Notes under the pieces: model-generated
Told to the model about the DNA's origin: nothing
Databases searched by the model: none
The model's input: the letters and a program-made list of their open reading frames with translations, nothing else
Position numbers and translations under genes: made by a program
Source of the DNA: Hydractinia symbiolongicarpus
Taxonomy: Eukaryota; Cnidaria; Hydrozoa; Anthoathecata; Hydractiniidae
Assembly: GCF_029227915.1 (NCBI RefSeq)
Contig: NC_079875.1
Coordinates: 29,260,001 to 29,324,000, forward strand
Direction of reading: 5' to 3'
Length of the DNA stretch: 64,000 bases
Shown: positions 21,681 to 32,228 of the stretch, piece after piece
Numbering within the stretch: the first letter of the stretch is position 1
Layout: every line of letters starts with the position of its first letter

Positions 21681-22565
21681 GCTGGTTGGATTTTGGACTT
21701 TATTGACTGGTTGTATTCCAACTGACTTTCAATGTGCTGGAAAAAGATTTTCTTTTATGCAATTGTTGATAATGTGCGTGAGTGGAGAAGAAATATACTC
21801 AGCAGCTATTTTCAAATACTTTACTGGAATTTGATCGAGACCAATAGATATGTCATTACGTAATGATGTGATAATTTTGTATATTTGGACATGGTTTGTA
21901 TACTTTAGAGAAAAAGTGTCATTGTCAGTTTTAACATTGTCAATAAATGATAATGTTTCTGTGGGTGATATAGCTTCTTTACCTGTGGTACGCTCAGCAG
22001 TTGTCACAAAATGTGTATTCAAGTCGTCAGGTTTACTTTGGATACAGTTTGCAGGTGGATTTAAAACCGATTTAATAACTTTCCAAACTTCTTTGAGTTA
22101 TTTGAGGATAACAACTTTCTAAAAAAGTTAATTTAGCACCTCCATTTTTTTTTTTTGATAAATTTCTTAGCTCTCGATACTTCTCCCAATAACTAGGATC
22201 TGAGGTACGCTGTGCTTTATGACGTAGTTCGTTTCTTTCTTTGATCGTGGTTTGTATCGAATTGTCTTGCATCCACGGTGCAGGAGGACGTGTCATTTTT
22301 ACTTTTTTTAATGGTACATGTTCATTCAAACATGATTTAAATAGATCATTGAAAATGTCAAGTTGGGTGTTAGGATCATCTACTGCATAAATTACACTGA
22401 AAGGTACACGAGAAATATCTTCTACGAACTTTTGCTAATTAAATATTTTTTCAGATCGAATATATTTGAATCTTGGTTCGTATCTCGGTAGCTTTACGGT
22501 AAGAACTGCATATACTCCATCATGGTCACTAATGTGGCAACAGAGAAGGACGCCAGAGTGTTTTA

Positions 22566-23193
22566 TTATACTTTTCCGATCTGTTTGATCAAATCGATCA
22601 AAGTTGCTGATGTTTCAGTTGTTCTGGTTGGCTTTTCAATAACTTGTGTTAGATTAAATTGAGTCAGAGTTGAGTGAAATTCCTGCACATCTGTATTATT
22701 AGTGTCCAACATGTTGAGATTCAAATCACCAGATATGAGCACTGGAAAGTCACACATGATATTGACAGTAGATAACAAGGTCTCAAAGCGGTCAATAAAT
22801 TCGGCAGCTGTGCAATATTTATTAGATCGATAGGTGCTCTAGCTCGGTATCCAGTTGTTCAATGTCGTAGCGTCTTACACAGTTTAGTGAAGACTTTATA
22901 TAACAACCAACACTACCACCTTTGTATTTTTCACGTTTGTTATAATATAGTAGATAGTCAGGGATTTGAGCATAGTTAAGTTGTATAGGATTATCTTTTA
23001 ACCACGTTTCACTCATGCAGACAATATCAAAATCATAAGTATTCAACATAACCTTAAATTCATCAAAACTAGACATTGGAGACTGGGTATTTATGTGTAA
23101 AAACTTTAGATGATCTTTATAATGACTTAACTGTAGCGGATGGTCCTCAGCCATTACCGAAGTGTTTACAGACATATTTGAGCCACTTAGCAT
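22566..23193 (-). pseudogene. Non-LTR AP-endonuclease pieces
   Basis: Two frames give LKFLHINTQSPMSSFDEFK, IVCMSETWLKDNPIQ, KGGSVGCYIKSS and, after a shift near 22830, ISGDLNLNMLDTNNTDV and TSATLIDL. These are the catalytic Glu, the glycine-rich strand and the GD-x-N motif of the endonuclease fold. The final SDH motif is not recognisable, consistent with decay. Confidence 0.75.
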
Positions 23194-23380
23194 GTTTTAC
23201 ATCGTAACAAACGGAACATATAATTCGTTTCTTATTGCACTTGACTATTTTTCCACATTTACTACATTTTGGAGTAGCAGAACCAGGGCCTGGATTTAAT
23301 TCAACGTCTCCAGATACTATTAAATTAAATGTAAAGGAAGAGTTTGCGTAGTACAATATCGGTGCTTTATTTCTTTTCAC
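23147..23380 (-). pseudogene. Non-LTR N-terminal zinc-finger segment
   Basis: Reads LIVSGDVELNPGPGSATPKC then a Cys cluster CSKCGKIVKCNKKRIICSVC. The GD-x-x-LNPGP signature followed by a PHD-like finger is shared with the element at 4668-8740, so the two belong to related families. Confidence 0.7.
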
Positions 23381-23459
23381 TGGTGTTGTCGTTTGATAAT
23401 TCTTTAATTTCTTCAGTTGATTGCAATGGCCAGTTTGGGACTGCCAGTAGTAATTAGTT

Positions 23460-24240
23460 TAAAGTGCCTCGTTTACCAATTTTACGGCTATAATATATAT
23501 CACTGGAGAGGAAGTTGTCGTCCCTAAATGACAATTATTCTGTATCAATACTAAAATCGCCAATACATGACACTCGTCACTTTAAAATGACTCGTTTATC
23601 AATTTTACGGCTAAAAAATTTAGAACCTGAGACGACGTTGTTGTCCCCAAATGACAATTATCTTGTATCAATACGAAAAATCGCAAATACATGACATTAG
23701 TCACTTTGAAATATCTCGTTTATCAATTTTACGTCTAAGTTATATAGAAACTGAGACAATTTTGTTGACCCTAAATGACAATTATCCTGTATCAATACAA
23801 AAAATCGCAAATATATAACACTCGTCACTTTGAAATACCTCGTTTATCAATTCCACCGCTACGATATAAGAACCTGAGACGAAGATGTTGACCCTAAATT
23901 ACAATTATCCTGTATTAATACAAAAACGCGAAAATATGAGACTTTTAAATCCCCCGTTTATCGATATTACGGCTAAAATATAAGAACCTGAAACGAGGTT
24001 GTTGACCCTAAAGTACAATTATCCTGTATCAATACGAAAAATCGCAAATATACGAGAAAGTCGTCTGTTTTAAATGCTTTGTATATCAACTTTACGGCTA
24101 GAATATAAGAATCTGAAACGAGGTTGTCGTCCCTAAAGTATAATTTTCCTGTATCAATACGAAAAATCGCAAATATATGAGACACTCGTCTTTTTTAAAT
24201 GCTTCGTTGATCAATTTTACGGCTAAAATATATGGATTTG
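23460..24240 (-). repeat. Inverted block of the 124-bp satellite
   Basis: About six to seven diverged monomers of the satellite that fills 44.9-64 kb, in the opposite orientation. Marker words are cgtttatcaattttacggct and ccctaaatgacaatta, tgtatcaatacgaaaaatcg, spaced about 115-125 bp. The block abuts the 5' side of the non-LTR element at 20584-23400. Confidence 0.9.
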
Positions 24241-24396
24241 GATTTGGTCAGATAGGGACTGTCTTGTTATCTTTAAGGATATAATAAAATGCTGTGCTAT
24301 GCAATAATAAAGTCACAACCTGGAGAATGACTTTCTCCTTACAATTAATTGACTCAAAAAACAATTTTTTGTAACCATGCTTTAATACTGATTTTT

Positions 24397-24862
24397 GGTA
24401 AGTAAGTGAAATATATTTTCAGGGCTTATCCATTTACAATAAAATGGCTCTTCATCCCAATAAAAATTAACAAGAAATATATTACAGATAAAATACAAGT
24501 AAATGATAAAATGTTATTAAAAGAAATTGAGTAACACACGGGAATGGAGCAAATATGCAAAGAAAAAATAAATAAATGAATAAATAAATAAAACATCAGT
24601 TTCCCGCAGGAGATCTTGCCATTGCAACATCTAACAAGTAGCCTTTAACGTTCTTGCAGAAGGTGGAATAAACGTTTTCGTTTTTCCGTTTTGATGGAAG
24701 CTCATTGAACAACTTACTAGCAAAATATTGGAAAATTCCTGATGCAACCGATGGTTTAATACGGGTATCAGAGTTCCGCAATGTTCTTGTGTGCACTTTA
24801 ACATCTAAATGACATAAAGAATGCCAGTATACTGAGTTTAACGCCTTATGTGTAGATCTTTC
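24397..24862 (-). mobile_element. 5'-truncated copy of the 20.6-23.4 kb retrotransposon
   Basis: Nearly identical to 20600-21030: same tail (gtaagtaagtgaaatatattttcag), same 3' untranslated part and the last codons of the RT protein (ALNSVYWHSLCHLDVKVHTR). It also holds a segment absent from the longer copy (ELPSKRKNENVYSTFCKN). It starts abruptly at about 24860 within a zinc-finger exon, the usual result of 5'-truncated target-primed insertion. Confidence 0.85.
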
Positions 24863-24996
24863 TTTTTTCGTAAAGAAAAATGGCTGACTACCGCCTTGGC
24901 AGACTCGGCCGTCCATTTGTGATCTTTTCCCTGAAGATGTCTCGGGTGATTATATACTGCCTTCTTACACACTGGACATGTAAATTGTTGCCGTTT
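24862..24996 (-). pseudogene. C2H2 zinc-finger exon fragment
   Basis: The minus strand reads QFTCPVCKKAVYNHPRHLQ then DHKWTAESAKAVVSHFSLRK. It is a single C2H2-like finger (C-x2-C … H-x4-H) followed by a basic end. It resembles the fingers at 16920-16980 and of the repeat family described there. The truncated retrotransposon joins its end. No further exon is evident. Confidence 0.45.
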
Positions 24997-25170
24997 GTAT
25001 TTACTATAATAAAAATGACATACTCATTCTGTAGAAACTTACTATTTTTTTACAGTTTCGCTCCTGAAGTCAACACCATGTGTTTCTAAACATAATTTTA
25101 ATAAAAATGTAATTTGTGTAAAAATAACATGTGAAAAGTAAGACAAACCAAATCCAAAGAATTGTTAATA

Positions 25171-25534
25171 CTTCGAAGGGTTCGACGCCTGTCACGGTAG
25201 CATCACATTGTGGAGCATCTTTAAAAGGAGTTTCTAAACATAATTTTGATAAAAAATGTAATTTGTGTAAAAACAGCATGTGAAAAGTCAGACCAGTTTA
25301 ACCAAATGTAATACCTTCGAAGGGTTCGACGCCTGTCACGGTAGCATCACATTGTGGAGCATCGTTAAGAGGATTTTCTAAACATAATTTTGATAAAAAT
25401 GTATCTGACAGATCACAGGACTCCATGTGCAATGCAAAACAACTTTAATTATATGCAAAGAATTAATAATACCTTCCAAAGGTTCGATCCCTTCGAAGGT
25501 AAACTCAAATTGTCGACCATCGTTAAGAGGACTT
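25171..25534 (-). pseudogene. Three tandemly duplicated 62-63 bp exons
   Basis: On the minus strand three small exons lie at 25534-25473, 25377-25315 and 25233-25171, each after an acceptor (tatatgtag or atgtttag) and before a gtatta donor. They encode SPLNDGRQFEFTFEGIEPLE, NPLNDAPQCDATVTGVEPFE and TPFKDAPQCDATVTGVEPFE. The introns between them are also repeated (cataattttgataaaaatg). The third copy has lost one G at its donor, changing phase. The peptide module is unknown to me; it may be part of a repetitive extracellular protein. Duplication of exon plus intron is directly visible. Confidence 0.55.
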
Positions 25535-26853
25535 TCTACATATATCAGGATATCAAATTTTATGCAAGTGCTTTTTCTAAGTTCTGAGAATATGACGAGA
25601 AAATAGAAAAAATCTGATTAGATAATTTTGCACTAATTACGTTATTAAATGTACTTTTGTTTTCTTTTTTCATTTCGTCGCTCGTGTTTCCAATGTCCAA
25701 TTTTTATTCGTGTTTTAATTGTTCACAACCAAAGGAAATCTAAAAAAAGCATTCTAGAGAAATATGAATACAAATGTTGGATAGTAAAAACAAAAACAAT
25801 TTTTAACATACCCTGCATCTTTTCAGAATCCTATAAAGGAAACAATGTTTTCTTGTTATTTTGTTTTACATATCACCACAGTTCAAATAAAAAACTTAGT
25901 GCTTGAGTTGCTTAAATTTAAACAAACAATACATAGTCCGGATAAAGTGGCAATGTCTATTGGGTGCAAGTCTATTGGGTGCTTTTGAAATTTTACATTT
26001 ACGCAAACTTTCGACGCAACACAATGTTTATCGCAATGACTTCTTTCCTATGCAATGCAATACGGAGTGCCAGCGAAGTTGTATGTAGAACCTTTCGAAC
26101 GAGACTTAAGCCTGCCTGCTAACAGCCTGCTACTTTTGTTTTTAAAGGAAAATATTATTTTATGCTGGCCAATGTCAGTGTTGATATGGTTGTTACAAAT
26201 TCAGAGCCATGTTAATAAATGCTACTAATTTTAAATTATATTTATCGATCACTTAATAATGAGAAAAATTCCATTGGGAAAAGTGTTGCTTGCAAGAAAA
26301 TCCCCACTTTATAAAAACTAAAAATTTCACGTATAAAAGATTGTCCTTTTACTTGTGCGTGAAAAAGAATTCGTGTTGCAAACATATGCGATTTGTCCAT
26401 GAACTACGTACTATCATGTCTAACAAAAATCGCTCATCGTACATTTCTACCTAAAAATGCCTTGAGAATTCACGAGTGATGTTGGGATTAATTCACATCA
26501 TCACTCGCAGATTTCCAATGGCAAATTCCAGGATGGAAAACATATTTGACTATTTTTGTTAAAGTAGGAGAAAGGGTTCTGAGCTTGCGGGTAAACTTGA
26601 GGAAGCGTGACAAATAGACAGAGTTTGACATGACCAACCTGGCCAATGAAATAACTAGCTAGCCGCCTAAAAGCAAACTGAAAAAAATAGTTTCAAAGTT
26701 TAAATGTTTAGCTTCTTCTTTCATCAAACTATTAAAGTCGATATCCTTTCGTGCAATATCTACTAGGAATCATAGAAAGTTTTTCATACACTAATACAAT
26801 TATTACAACAACAACAACACCACCAAACGTAGATTTGCTAAATAAATTATTTA
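25535..26853. other. No recognisable gene
   Basis: AT-rich DNA. Short plus-strand frames at 25649-26088 lack protein-like composition or known motifs. Confidence 0.35.
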
Positions 26854-26979
26854 CTAAGGAATCACCTTTACGTCTACATAACGTCTATAAAAGATAGGCT
26901 TAAATTCTGTAGGACAACTTTTCAAAATACTTGCTAACGTAGGCCCGAAGGGGGAGCTTATAGCTACACCATCAATTTG
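26854..26979 (-). pseudogene. Penelope-like reverse transcriptase scrap
   Basis: The minus strand reads QIDGVAISSPFGPTLASIL then CPTEFKPIFYRRYVDVKVIP and a stop. This is the Penelope-like RT palm: the G-V-A-M-G-S-P-L-G-P-T-L-A block and the catalytic RYVDD, here RYVDV with the second Asp lost. About 15 residues between the blocks are missing. No GIY-YIG domain was found. Confidence 0.65.
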
Positions 26980-27357
26980 TTTTTAAACTTTGTTAAAATG
27001 CTAGCAGGCTAAATTGGTCACAAGTCCTAGGTAAATTGTTCTGGCTACGAGGTAGTATTTTAGACACAAACGTGCGAGATCATAAAACATCGTTGTTCCT
27101 CATCCAAATTTTCTGACATGCGTGACAACCTTGTCTTTGTAAAGAGCCAAAAATATATAAAATATACTCTTTTTTCCAATAAGAAGAAATATGAATTACA
27201 ATTAAAATGCTATGTTTTGTAAAGAGAAAAACATTTATAGCATAACCTAACAATAAATTGAATGTTCTATAATACTTTTAATGAATTTCAAGCCATGAAT
27301 TGATCAAGTCAATAACTTGTGTAAATTAATTTTCATCTTATTGCGAATGTTTGATGC
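26980..27357. other. No recognisable feature
   Basis: AT-rich DNA between the Penelope-like scrap and the 27.4-kb pseudogene. Confidence 0.4.
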
Positions 27358-29109
27358 ATGTTGCCACACTGTTTTATGATGAACTTGGTGCAAGCTTTCG
27401 TCTCTGGGTCTAAAATTGTCTCAGTGGTAAATGGTAAAGCAGCTTCCGGTGCCAGTTACACTACATACAAGGGATGGATTGCAGCTAGAGGAGCCAAAAA
27501 AATTGGAACTCCTTCCCAAGTAGATTTGATCACATATTTTGATAATATGCGGAAATACATTGTGAAAGACTACAGAGTGTTATCATCCGAGCGCAAAACT
27601 GCAAACGTGATAACAGCCGTGCTACATTTTATTTTGAAAGATACCTTTTTACAAAATAACGAAAGTTTAATACCTGGCAAACTACGAGCTGTGTACAGCA
27701 CTTCTGAACTGCAATCCAGCATGAAAGCTATCATCGATAAAGCCAACGTAACATTCAGAACTTTGAGAGTAAGGTTCATTGAGAAAATTTTGAAATAAGT
27801 TTCTTCCGAGAATGACGATGTTGAAAAGAAAGTTTTATCACTATCAGCTGCCAGAAGGAAGAGGAAATGTGATGTATGTTCCTCCAAAGTTATCAAGGAA
27901 GTGAAAGAAAATGTTCGATTTACTACTTCAGGTTTAACAGTAACATCAAGAAAGCAGACGTTAGATGAGAACGTTACTACTAAAAAAGTAAGGTTACAGA
28001 TGGGGGAACCAGTAATGGTTAACCCAAATAGATACGAAAGTGTTAATTTGCTTTAAATGAGCTCAAACAGCAACTTATTGACACTGATAGGCGTTGGGTT
28101 ATCCTTGGAAGTGACGGACCTCCTTATTGTTACACAAATCGCCTTATAGATAGCATCATTGGCTAACCACTGTCCCAGGACTTGGTCATTTGCACATGAA
28201 CCAGATGAAGTGCGTGTTTAAAATTCTTGATTAAATACTGCTAGATGCATTGGGGAAAGATGTTCTAGGATTTAAGACACCAAAAGCTTACAATTATTTT
28301 CAAAGTGCCAAGGACACCCATAAATCTTATCAAGCCTTGCTCATATTATTGGAGGAAACAGCGAGTGAGATGTGTCGCTTGTTCCTAACAGATTCAGCTA
28401 GCAAAGAGCCTAAAAATGCTCAAGGGTTTTTGAATTGGGACAGTAATATAAGTAACGAAACTTTTTCATTTGTGTATCAAATGATCTTCAACTTCGTCTT
28501 AGCTGTTTACGTCCAAAAAATTGGAGTTTGCATAAATAATTGGAACGTTATTGATGCTGGTCGGATGAACTTTCTGCCTCTCTTTTATGCTTTCAACCAC
28601 CCGATTTATCGAGAGGTGGAATACCGTGATTTGTCGCATAGAGCAATTATCCATATTGCATCACAGATTTGCTGAAGACCCAAAGCTGCTATAATACGTC
28701 AGATCTGGACATGAATCACCAAGGTGGAGACTTTTGCCTCGAAAATAAAATTAGAAGGCACAAGGCAGTTGCACCTAAAGGAAGAATATCTTACGAAATG
28801 TGGCGTACAATATCTCGCGAATTAGATCAAGTTGAGTTGGTACACAACAGAGCAGCGGAGATGCTGAAAATTCTAGAAGAAAACAGTTACAGAGATGTAG
28901 ATCTCTATAATGAAATCATAGCTTGGCGTGCTGTGCTTCGTTCGTCAAACATGTTCGGGGAAAAAGAACCAGAATTAATGATAAGAAACATTTATGGTGA
29001 ACCCTTGTCACTGGATCTAGACGACATATCATTGATTGTCACCGTTAAAATGAATAGGTTTTGGGAGCTAGTTGCTGATGGCCATCCTATTAACACAGTA
29101 TCAACTTAG
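27358..29109 (+). pseudogene. Transposon-associated gene with GGDF-x-LEN block, degenerate
   Basis: Plus-strand frames, broken by shifts near 27800-28250 and 28675, give one long protein. It contains GKAASGASYTTYKGWIAARG, TYFDNMRKYIVKDYRVLSSE, RRWVILGSDGPPYCYTNRLI, VPGLGHLHMNQMK…FKIL, LGFKTPKAYNYFQSAKDTHK, and QGGDFCLENKIRRHKAV with a tail to 29109. I recognise these blocks from an abundant uncharacterised gene family in corals and sea anemones that behaves like a transposon gene and is reminiscent in layout of DUF6589 proteins. That match is from memory. The gene is convergent with the HIRAN/PHD-type gene, whose end lies about 260 bases away. Several stops make this copy dead. Confidence 0.5.
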
Positions 29110-29367
29110 TACCCCCAAATTAGAGTATTAGACGTGATTGAAGATGATGAGGACTCAGCTGAAGACAATGACAATTATTTATAACAGATCATTTATTTTT
29201 AAATAACATAAATGGAATAAAACTTTTTTTTCTTTTTACTTTACATAAAGACCTAACACAAAGGTCAACTTCAATATATCTATCTATATATATGTAGTAA
29301 CAAAATATAAATAGTTAAAAAACTATAAACTAATGGAAAACACAATGTGAAATGTGAGCCTGTTTGT

Positions 29368-29720
29368 TCATTTCCTGTTAACTCGTGGAACTTTTTTAGG
29401 GTTGTGACTTGGACAATAATATTCAAATAATGTCGAAATTATCTCTACGCTTTCTGATTTCACAAAAATCCCCAAGCATTTGGCATGAATCCAATGATCA
29501 CACCGGCGGTGGCTACAGTTGATCCACATTGAATCAAATTCGTTGTCAGTGCGACTGCTGTGGACAATGAAGCATTTAGAACAGGTATTTCTCTCTACTG
29601 TCCTATGTTTTTTTCTTCTGCCAGCAGATGGTTTAGTCGTAACAGGTTGTTGAGATATCTCTGTTTCGTTTCCTGGCACATCGGTTGCAGATCCACACTT
29701 ACACTAGCACTAGCTTCAAG
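29368..29720 (-). pseudogene. PHD-finger end of HIRAN/PHD-type gene
   Basis: The minus strand reads ETEISQQPVTTKPSAGRRKK then a C4HC3-type PHD finger: CSKC, C…C (INCSHRRCDHW), HAKCLGI, and YYCPSH near the end, with a basic tail VPRVNRK. PHD fingers bind histone H3 tails or other proteins. It seems to be the 3' part of the gene at 29780-31190 on the same strand, with the same strand order as in related cnidarian proteins known to me only by memory. Confidence 0.5.
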
Positions 29721-29779
29721 GGTTGAAGTACTTAGGAGTACTAAGGAGGTACTAAGGAGGAATGATGCATAGAAGACAT

Positions 29780-30330
29780 GGCATTGACAATTAACTCTTT
29801 TGATGTGGCAAATCTTCTGTGGCATCATCTCCAGTTACAGTTTTGTATTCGCTGATCTTTCTCTGGAAGCCTTTAATGTGATTATACCGTTTTCCAGCCC
29901 TCCTTTTTGGGCATTCTTCATACTTACCACCTTAATGTACCAAAAAAAGAGAAAAAAGCTTAACAGATGCAATATATCACTCATTTAAAGATTTCACATG
30001 TTATTTACTTACCTCTAATCCCTCTGATTTTTTCAAAAGGCATATTACTAGTTACGTCAATGCGTCTCTTCTTTTTATTACCTTGTAAATTTACAGGTTA
30101 CAAATTTTCATCATAAACTATGACCTCTTCTCTTGTAGTTTCGTCATTTGACTCTAGGTCATTTAACTCTTCGTCGGAAGAGGAAGAGATGATGGTGTCC
30201 TCTTCAAAGTTCTCCTCCATTACTTTGTTTGTTTTGTTATTTGAACTTTTACCTGAAGAAAAATTGTAATTTGTAGAAATTTGTAGAAGAAAAATTATAG
30301 TCATTTGTAAAGAAGGCCCCAAAACAATTT
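29780..30330 (-). pseudogene. Middle exons of HIRAN/PHD-type gene
   Basis: Two minus-strand exons appear in phase. The first (about 30325-30013) has an acidic stretch DTIISSSSDEELNDLESND, an in-frame TAA after VIVYDENL, then NKKKRRIDVTSNMPFEKIRG and a gtaagt donor. The second (about 29938-29790) begins after an acceptor and reads YEECPKRRAGKRYNHIKGFQ and DDATEDLPHQ, then a stop. Function unknown; position suggests they join the flanking blocks. Confidence 0.4.
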
Positions 30331-30433
30331 CAGAAAAGAAAACAATTTATACGTTATAACATATGTATGATTTATTGCTTTAATACACATTTACATGTAA
30401 ACATCAGTTGATTTTGATTTAACTAGAATGAGG

Positions 30434-31192
30434 CTAATCTTTAATTGATAAAGTGTCTGTTCCCTTGAAATTAGCAAAAAAATTGTTAAATTGTTCCTTA
30501 ACATAATCGACCTTTCCAGTGGCTACCTCCAGTTCATAGTAGCAAGGAACAATAGCACCACCACCACGTTTACTAAAACCCCAAGGGTTGTATCGGTATT
30601 TTGTGCTAGCTACAGGCTGTTTGCTAACTTCAGGTTCCCCAGTTGCAATGCTAAAAAAATAATGCAATACATACTAAATATCATCCCTTATTCAGTAGTA
30701 ACAAACAAAAACACTAACGAAATCTGACAGTCTAAATTAGTTAAAAAGTTCAAAACTTACCATTTGATGCTCAAAAATGCATCTGATACACAATTAAAAA
30801 TAATGCCAAGATTAGCAGGTACTCGACCAACTAACTTGCCTGCAATTTGATGAACAGTTTGTTCCTTCTGACTCTCCTTTTCAGGGCGAGTTACCTCTTT
30901 TAGTAAATTTTTTGGTATGTTTTCCTGATTGGGCATCCAAACACAGTGAGCATTAGGCAGGTCTCACATCCATAGCTATATCCAAGTGTGGACGGACATG
31001 GTATATATGGTAGCCTTTGATAGAAGAATTCACAATCTTAACTTTCATGATTTCTGCTGCAAGCATGAACACTCTTCCAAAACAAAACAGCGTGGCCTCA
31101 GAACATTAAACCGGTGGTGCACCTCTTGCAAATAAGACATTGTTAGCGGCTCTCCTGCACGCATAAGACCACTTTGGTATGGATATATCTAA
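30434..31192 (-). pseudogene. HIRAN-like domain exons, cut by Harbinger
   Basis: Minus-strand pieces in order: DISIPKWSYACRRAANNVLF and GRVFMLAAEIMKVKIVNSSI (31190-31010), GYHIYHVRPHLDIAMDV, then NAHCVWMPN … HQIAGKLVGRVPANLGIIFN ending at a gtaagt donor near 30762. The next exon (30655-30434) reads TGEPEVSKQPVASTKYRYNP and GGGAIVPCYYELEV. The 'G-Y-H-x-Y … N-A … I-A-G-x-x-V-G-R-V-P-A-N' pattern resembles HIRAN-type domains, which bind DNA ends or single strands in helicase partners. The 5' side is cut at 31192 by the Harbinger element; TTTAG-bounded coding seems to resume at 34205-34245. Frames are broken. Confidence 0.45.
31190..31192. repeat. Harbinger target-site duplication, left (TAA)
   Basis: taa precedes the left terminus and taa follows the right terminus at 34202-34204. 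Three-base TWA duplications are the Harbinger signature. Confidence 0.85.
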
Positions 31193-31252
31193 GGGGCTGT
31201 TTATATGAGAGGCGGGACGGGACGATTGCCGGGACGGGACGTTTGCCGGGAT
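31193..31252 (+). repeat. Harbinger left terminal inverted repeat
   Basis: Begins ggggctgtttatatgagagg and ends near tgccgggatcc. Matches the complement of 34142-34201. Confidence 0.9.
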
Positions 31253-31340
31253 CCCGCTCTCATTAATAATTATACTGAAAATCACTTTGCGTTTATATGA
31301 GTGTGAGTTTGAGAACATTGACTTTGATGCAGACAAACCA

Positions 31341-31983
31341 ATGCAATACAAAGTCATTCCAACTGAGTTGGCAAAATTATATCAAAATGAAGAAGTGTTT
31401 GGGCCAGTGGAGGATACCTCCACTGAGCTCTCCCAAGAAAATGTTAGGGAAATGAAAAAAATGATAGCAAGAGGCTACCAAAGAGTGTTAGAAAAAATAA
31501 AAGATTTACGGCAGGGATTTTCTAAAGCAGTAATTAGTGGCACGCGTAGTGGCTGTGGCAGATTAGTGTGTGAACACTATGACAGTTTGAAGCTCCTTTG
31601 GAGTGGAAGTGCAAACACAGAGCCCCTACCCAATGGCATTGATAGTGCTGATGTGAATCAAACAAAATCAAGTAATGAAATGTTATCTGACCATGATGAT
31701 CCAACTGCAAATATTAATAGTGTTGACAGTGGTGAATATGAAGATCCAGCAGATGACGATAATTTGAGCTTGTCATCAAGTGATCAGTCAGTCTCGAAAA
31801 ATTCATGCATTGTTACTTCCACACCAAAAACTACATCAGCAGTGCCAAAACTTATTGATAATAAAAGAAAACAACTTGAGAGAAAGTTGTCATCTGCTCA
31901 GCGTGATACCTTACTGTTGAGAGAAGCAAAAGAAGAAAGATCTGATCGTAAAGAGCTCCATGAAAAAGGTTTACAATACAGCA
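31341..31983 (+). pseudogene. Harbinger second protein (Myb-like partner), partial
   Basis: The first in-frame ATG is at 31341; the frame is open upstream to about 31287. The peptide has TELAKLYQNEEVFGPVEDTS, an N-terminal helix REMKKMIARGYQRVLEKIKD, SGTRSGCGRLVCEHYDSLKL and WSGSANTEPLPNG, then an acidic Ser-rich region and a charged helical end (RDTLLLREAKEERSDRKELH). In Harbinger/ISL2EU elements the partner carries a Myb/SANT-like DNA-binding module that escorts the transposase. A clear Myb Trp array is not visible, so the N-terminus may be lost. The natural end is disrupted by the repeat at 31986-32228. Confidence 0.55.
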
Positions 31984-31985
31984 AG

Positions 31986-32228
31986 CTGCACTGAAGTATC
32001 TTGTCTACAGGGACGGTGGATGTAAATAAAATTGGGATTAGGCTCCCAGAAGAAGGTGCTGAATACACTTTCTTGCTTATTACAAGCATGAGTACTGTCC
32101 AACTTGGACCTATAACTATTGACAGAGCTAACATCATAAACGGACTGGTTACAGAACAAACACAAATGGAAAAAATGTATATGTCAAAAATATATAATAT
32201 AAAAAAGAATTATATAAAACCCTCGAGA
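31986..32228 (+). repeat. SINE-like dispersed repeat, copy 1
   Basis: Starts near tgcactgaagtatcttgtct and ends near aaaaccctc. A second copy is at 42240-42530 with the same ends and an extra internal stretch of about 80 bp. Inside is gggattaggctccc / gggattcgtctccc, loosely like a tRNA-type B box, but no clear A box was seen. It separates two parts of the Harbinger partner gene. Confidence 0.6.

Larger units (their letters stand above)
20584..23400 (-). mobile_element. CR1/L2-like non-LTR retrotransposon with deleted RT core
   Basis: Minus-strand order: N-terminal GDVELNPGP and a Cys finger (CSKCGKIVKC … CSVCYD, 23380-23200); endonuclease pieces (FLHINTQSPM, CMSETWLKD, GGSVGCYI, VLISGDLNLNMLD, SATLIDL, 23190-22566); a linker helix region (22330-22070); RT fingers (DISIGLDQIPVKYLK, 21850-21780); RT palm from ILGPVLFNLYVN and YADDTTIYIS (21680-21590); and the C-terminal region to 20836. 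About 100 residues of RT between LFPAH and ILGPVLF are deleted near 21690. Frames shift several times. The 3' end is a (ttac)n tail, seen as gtaag repeats at 20584-20610 on the plus strand. Confidence 0.85.

Noticed and set aside
31986-32228. tRNA-derived SINE call
   Set aside because: Only a loose B-box-like word is visible and no A box, so it is left as a dispersed repeat.
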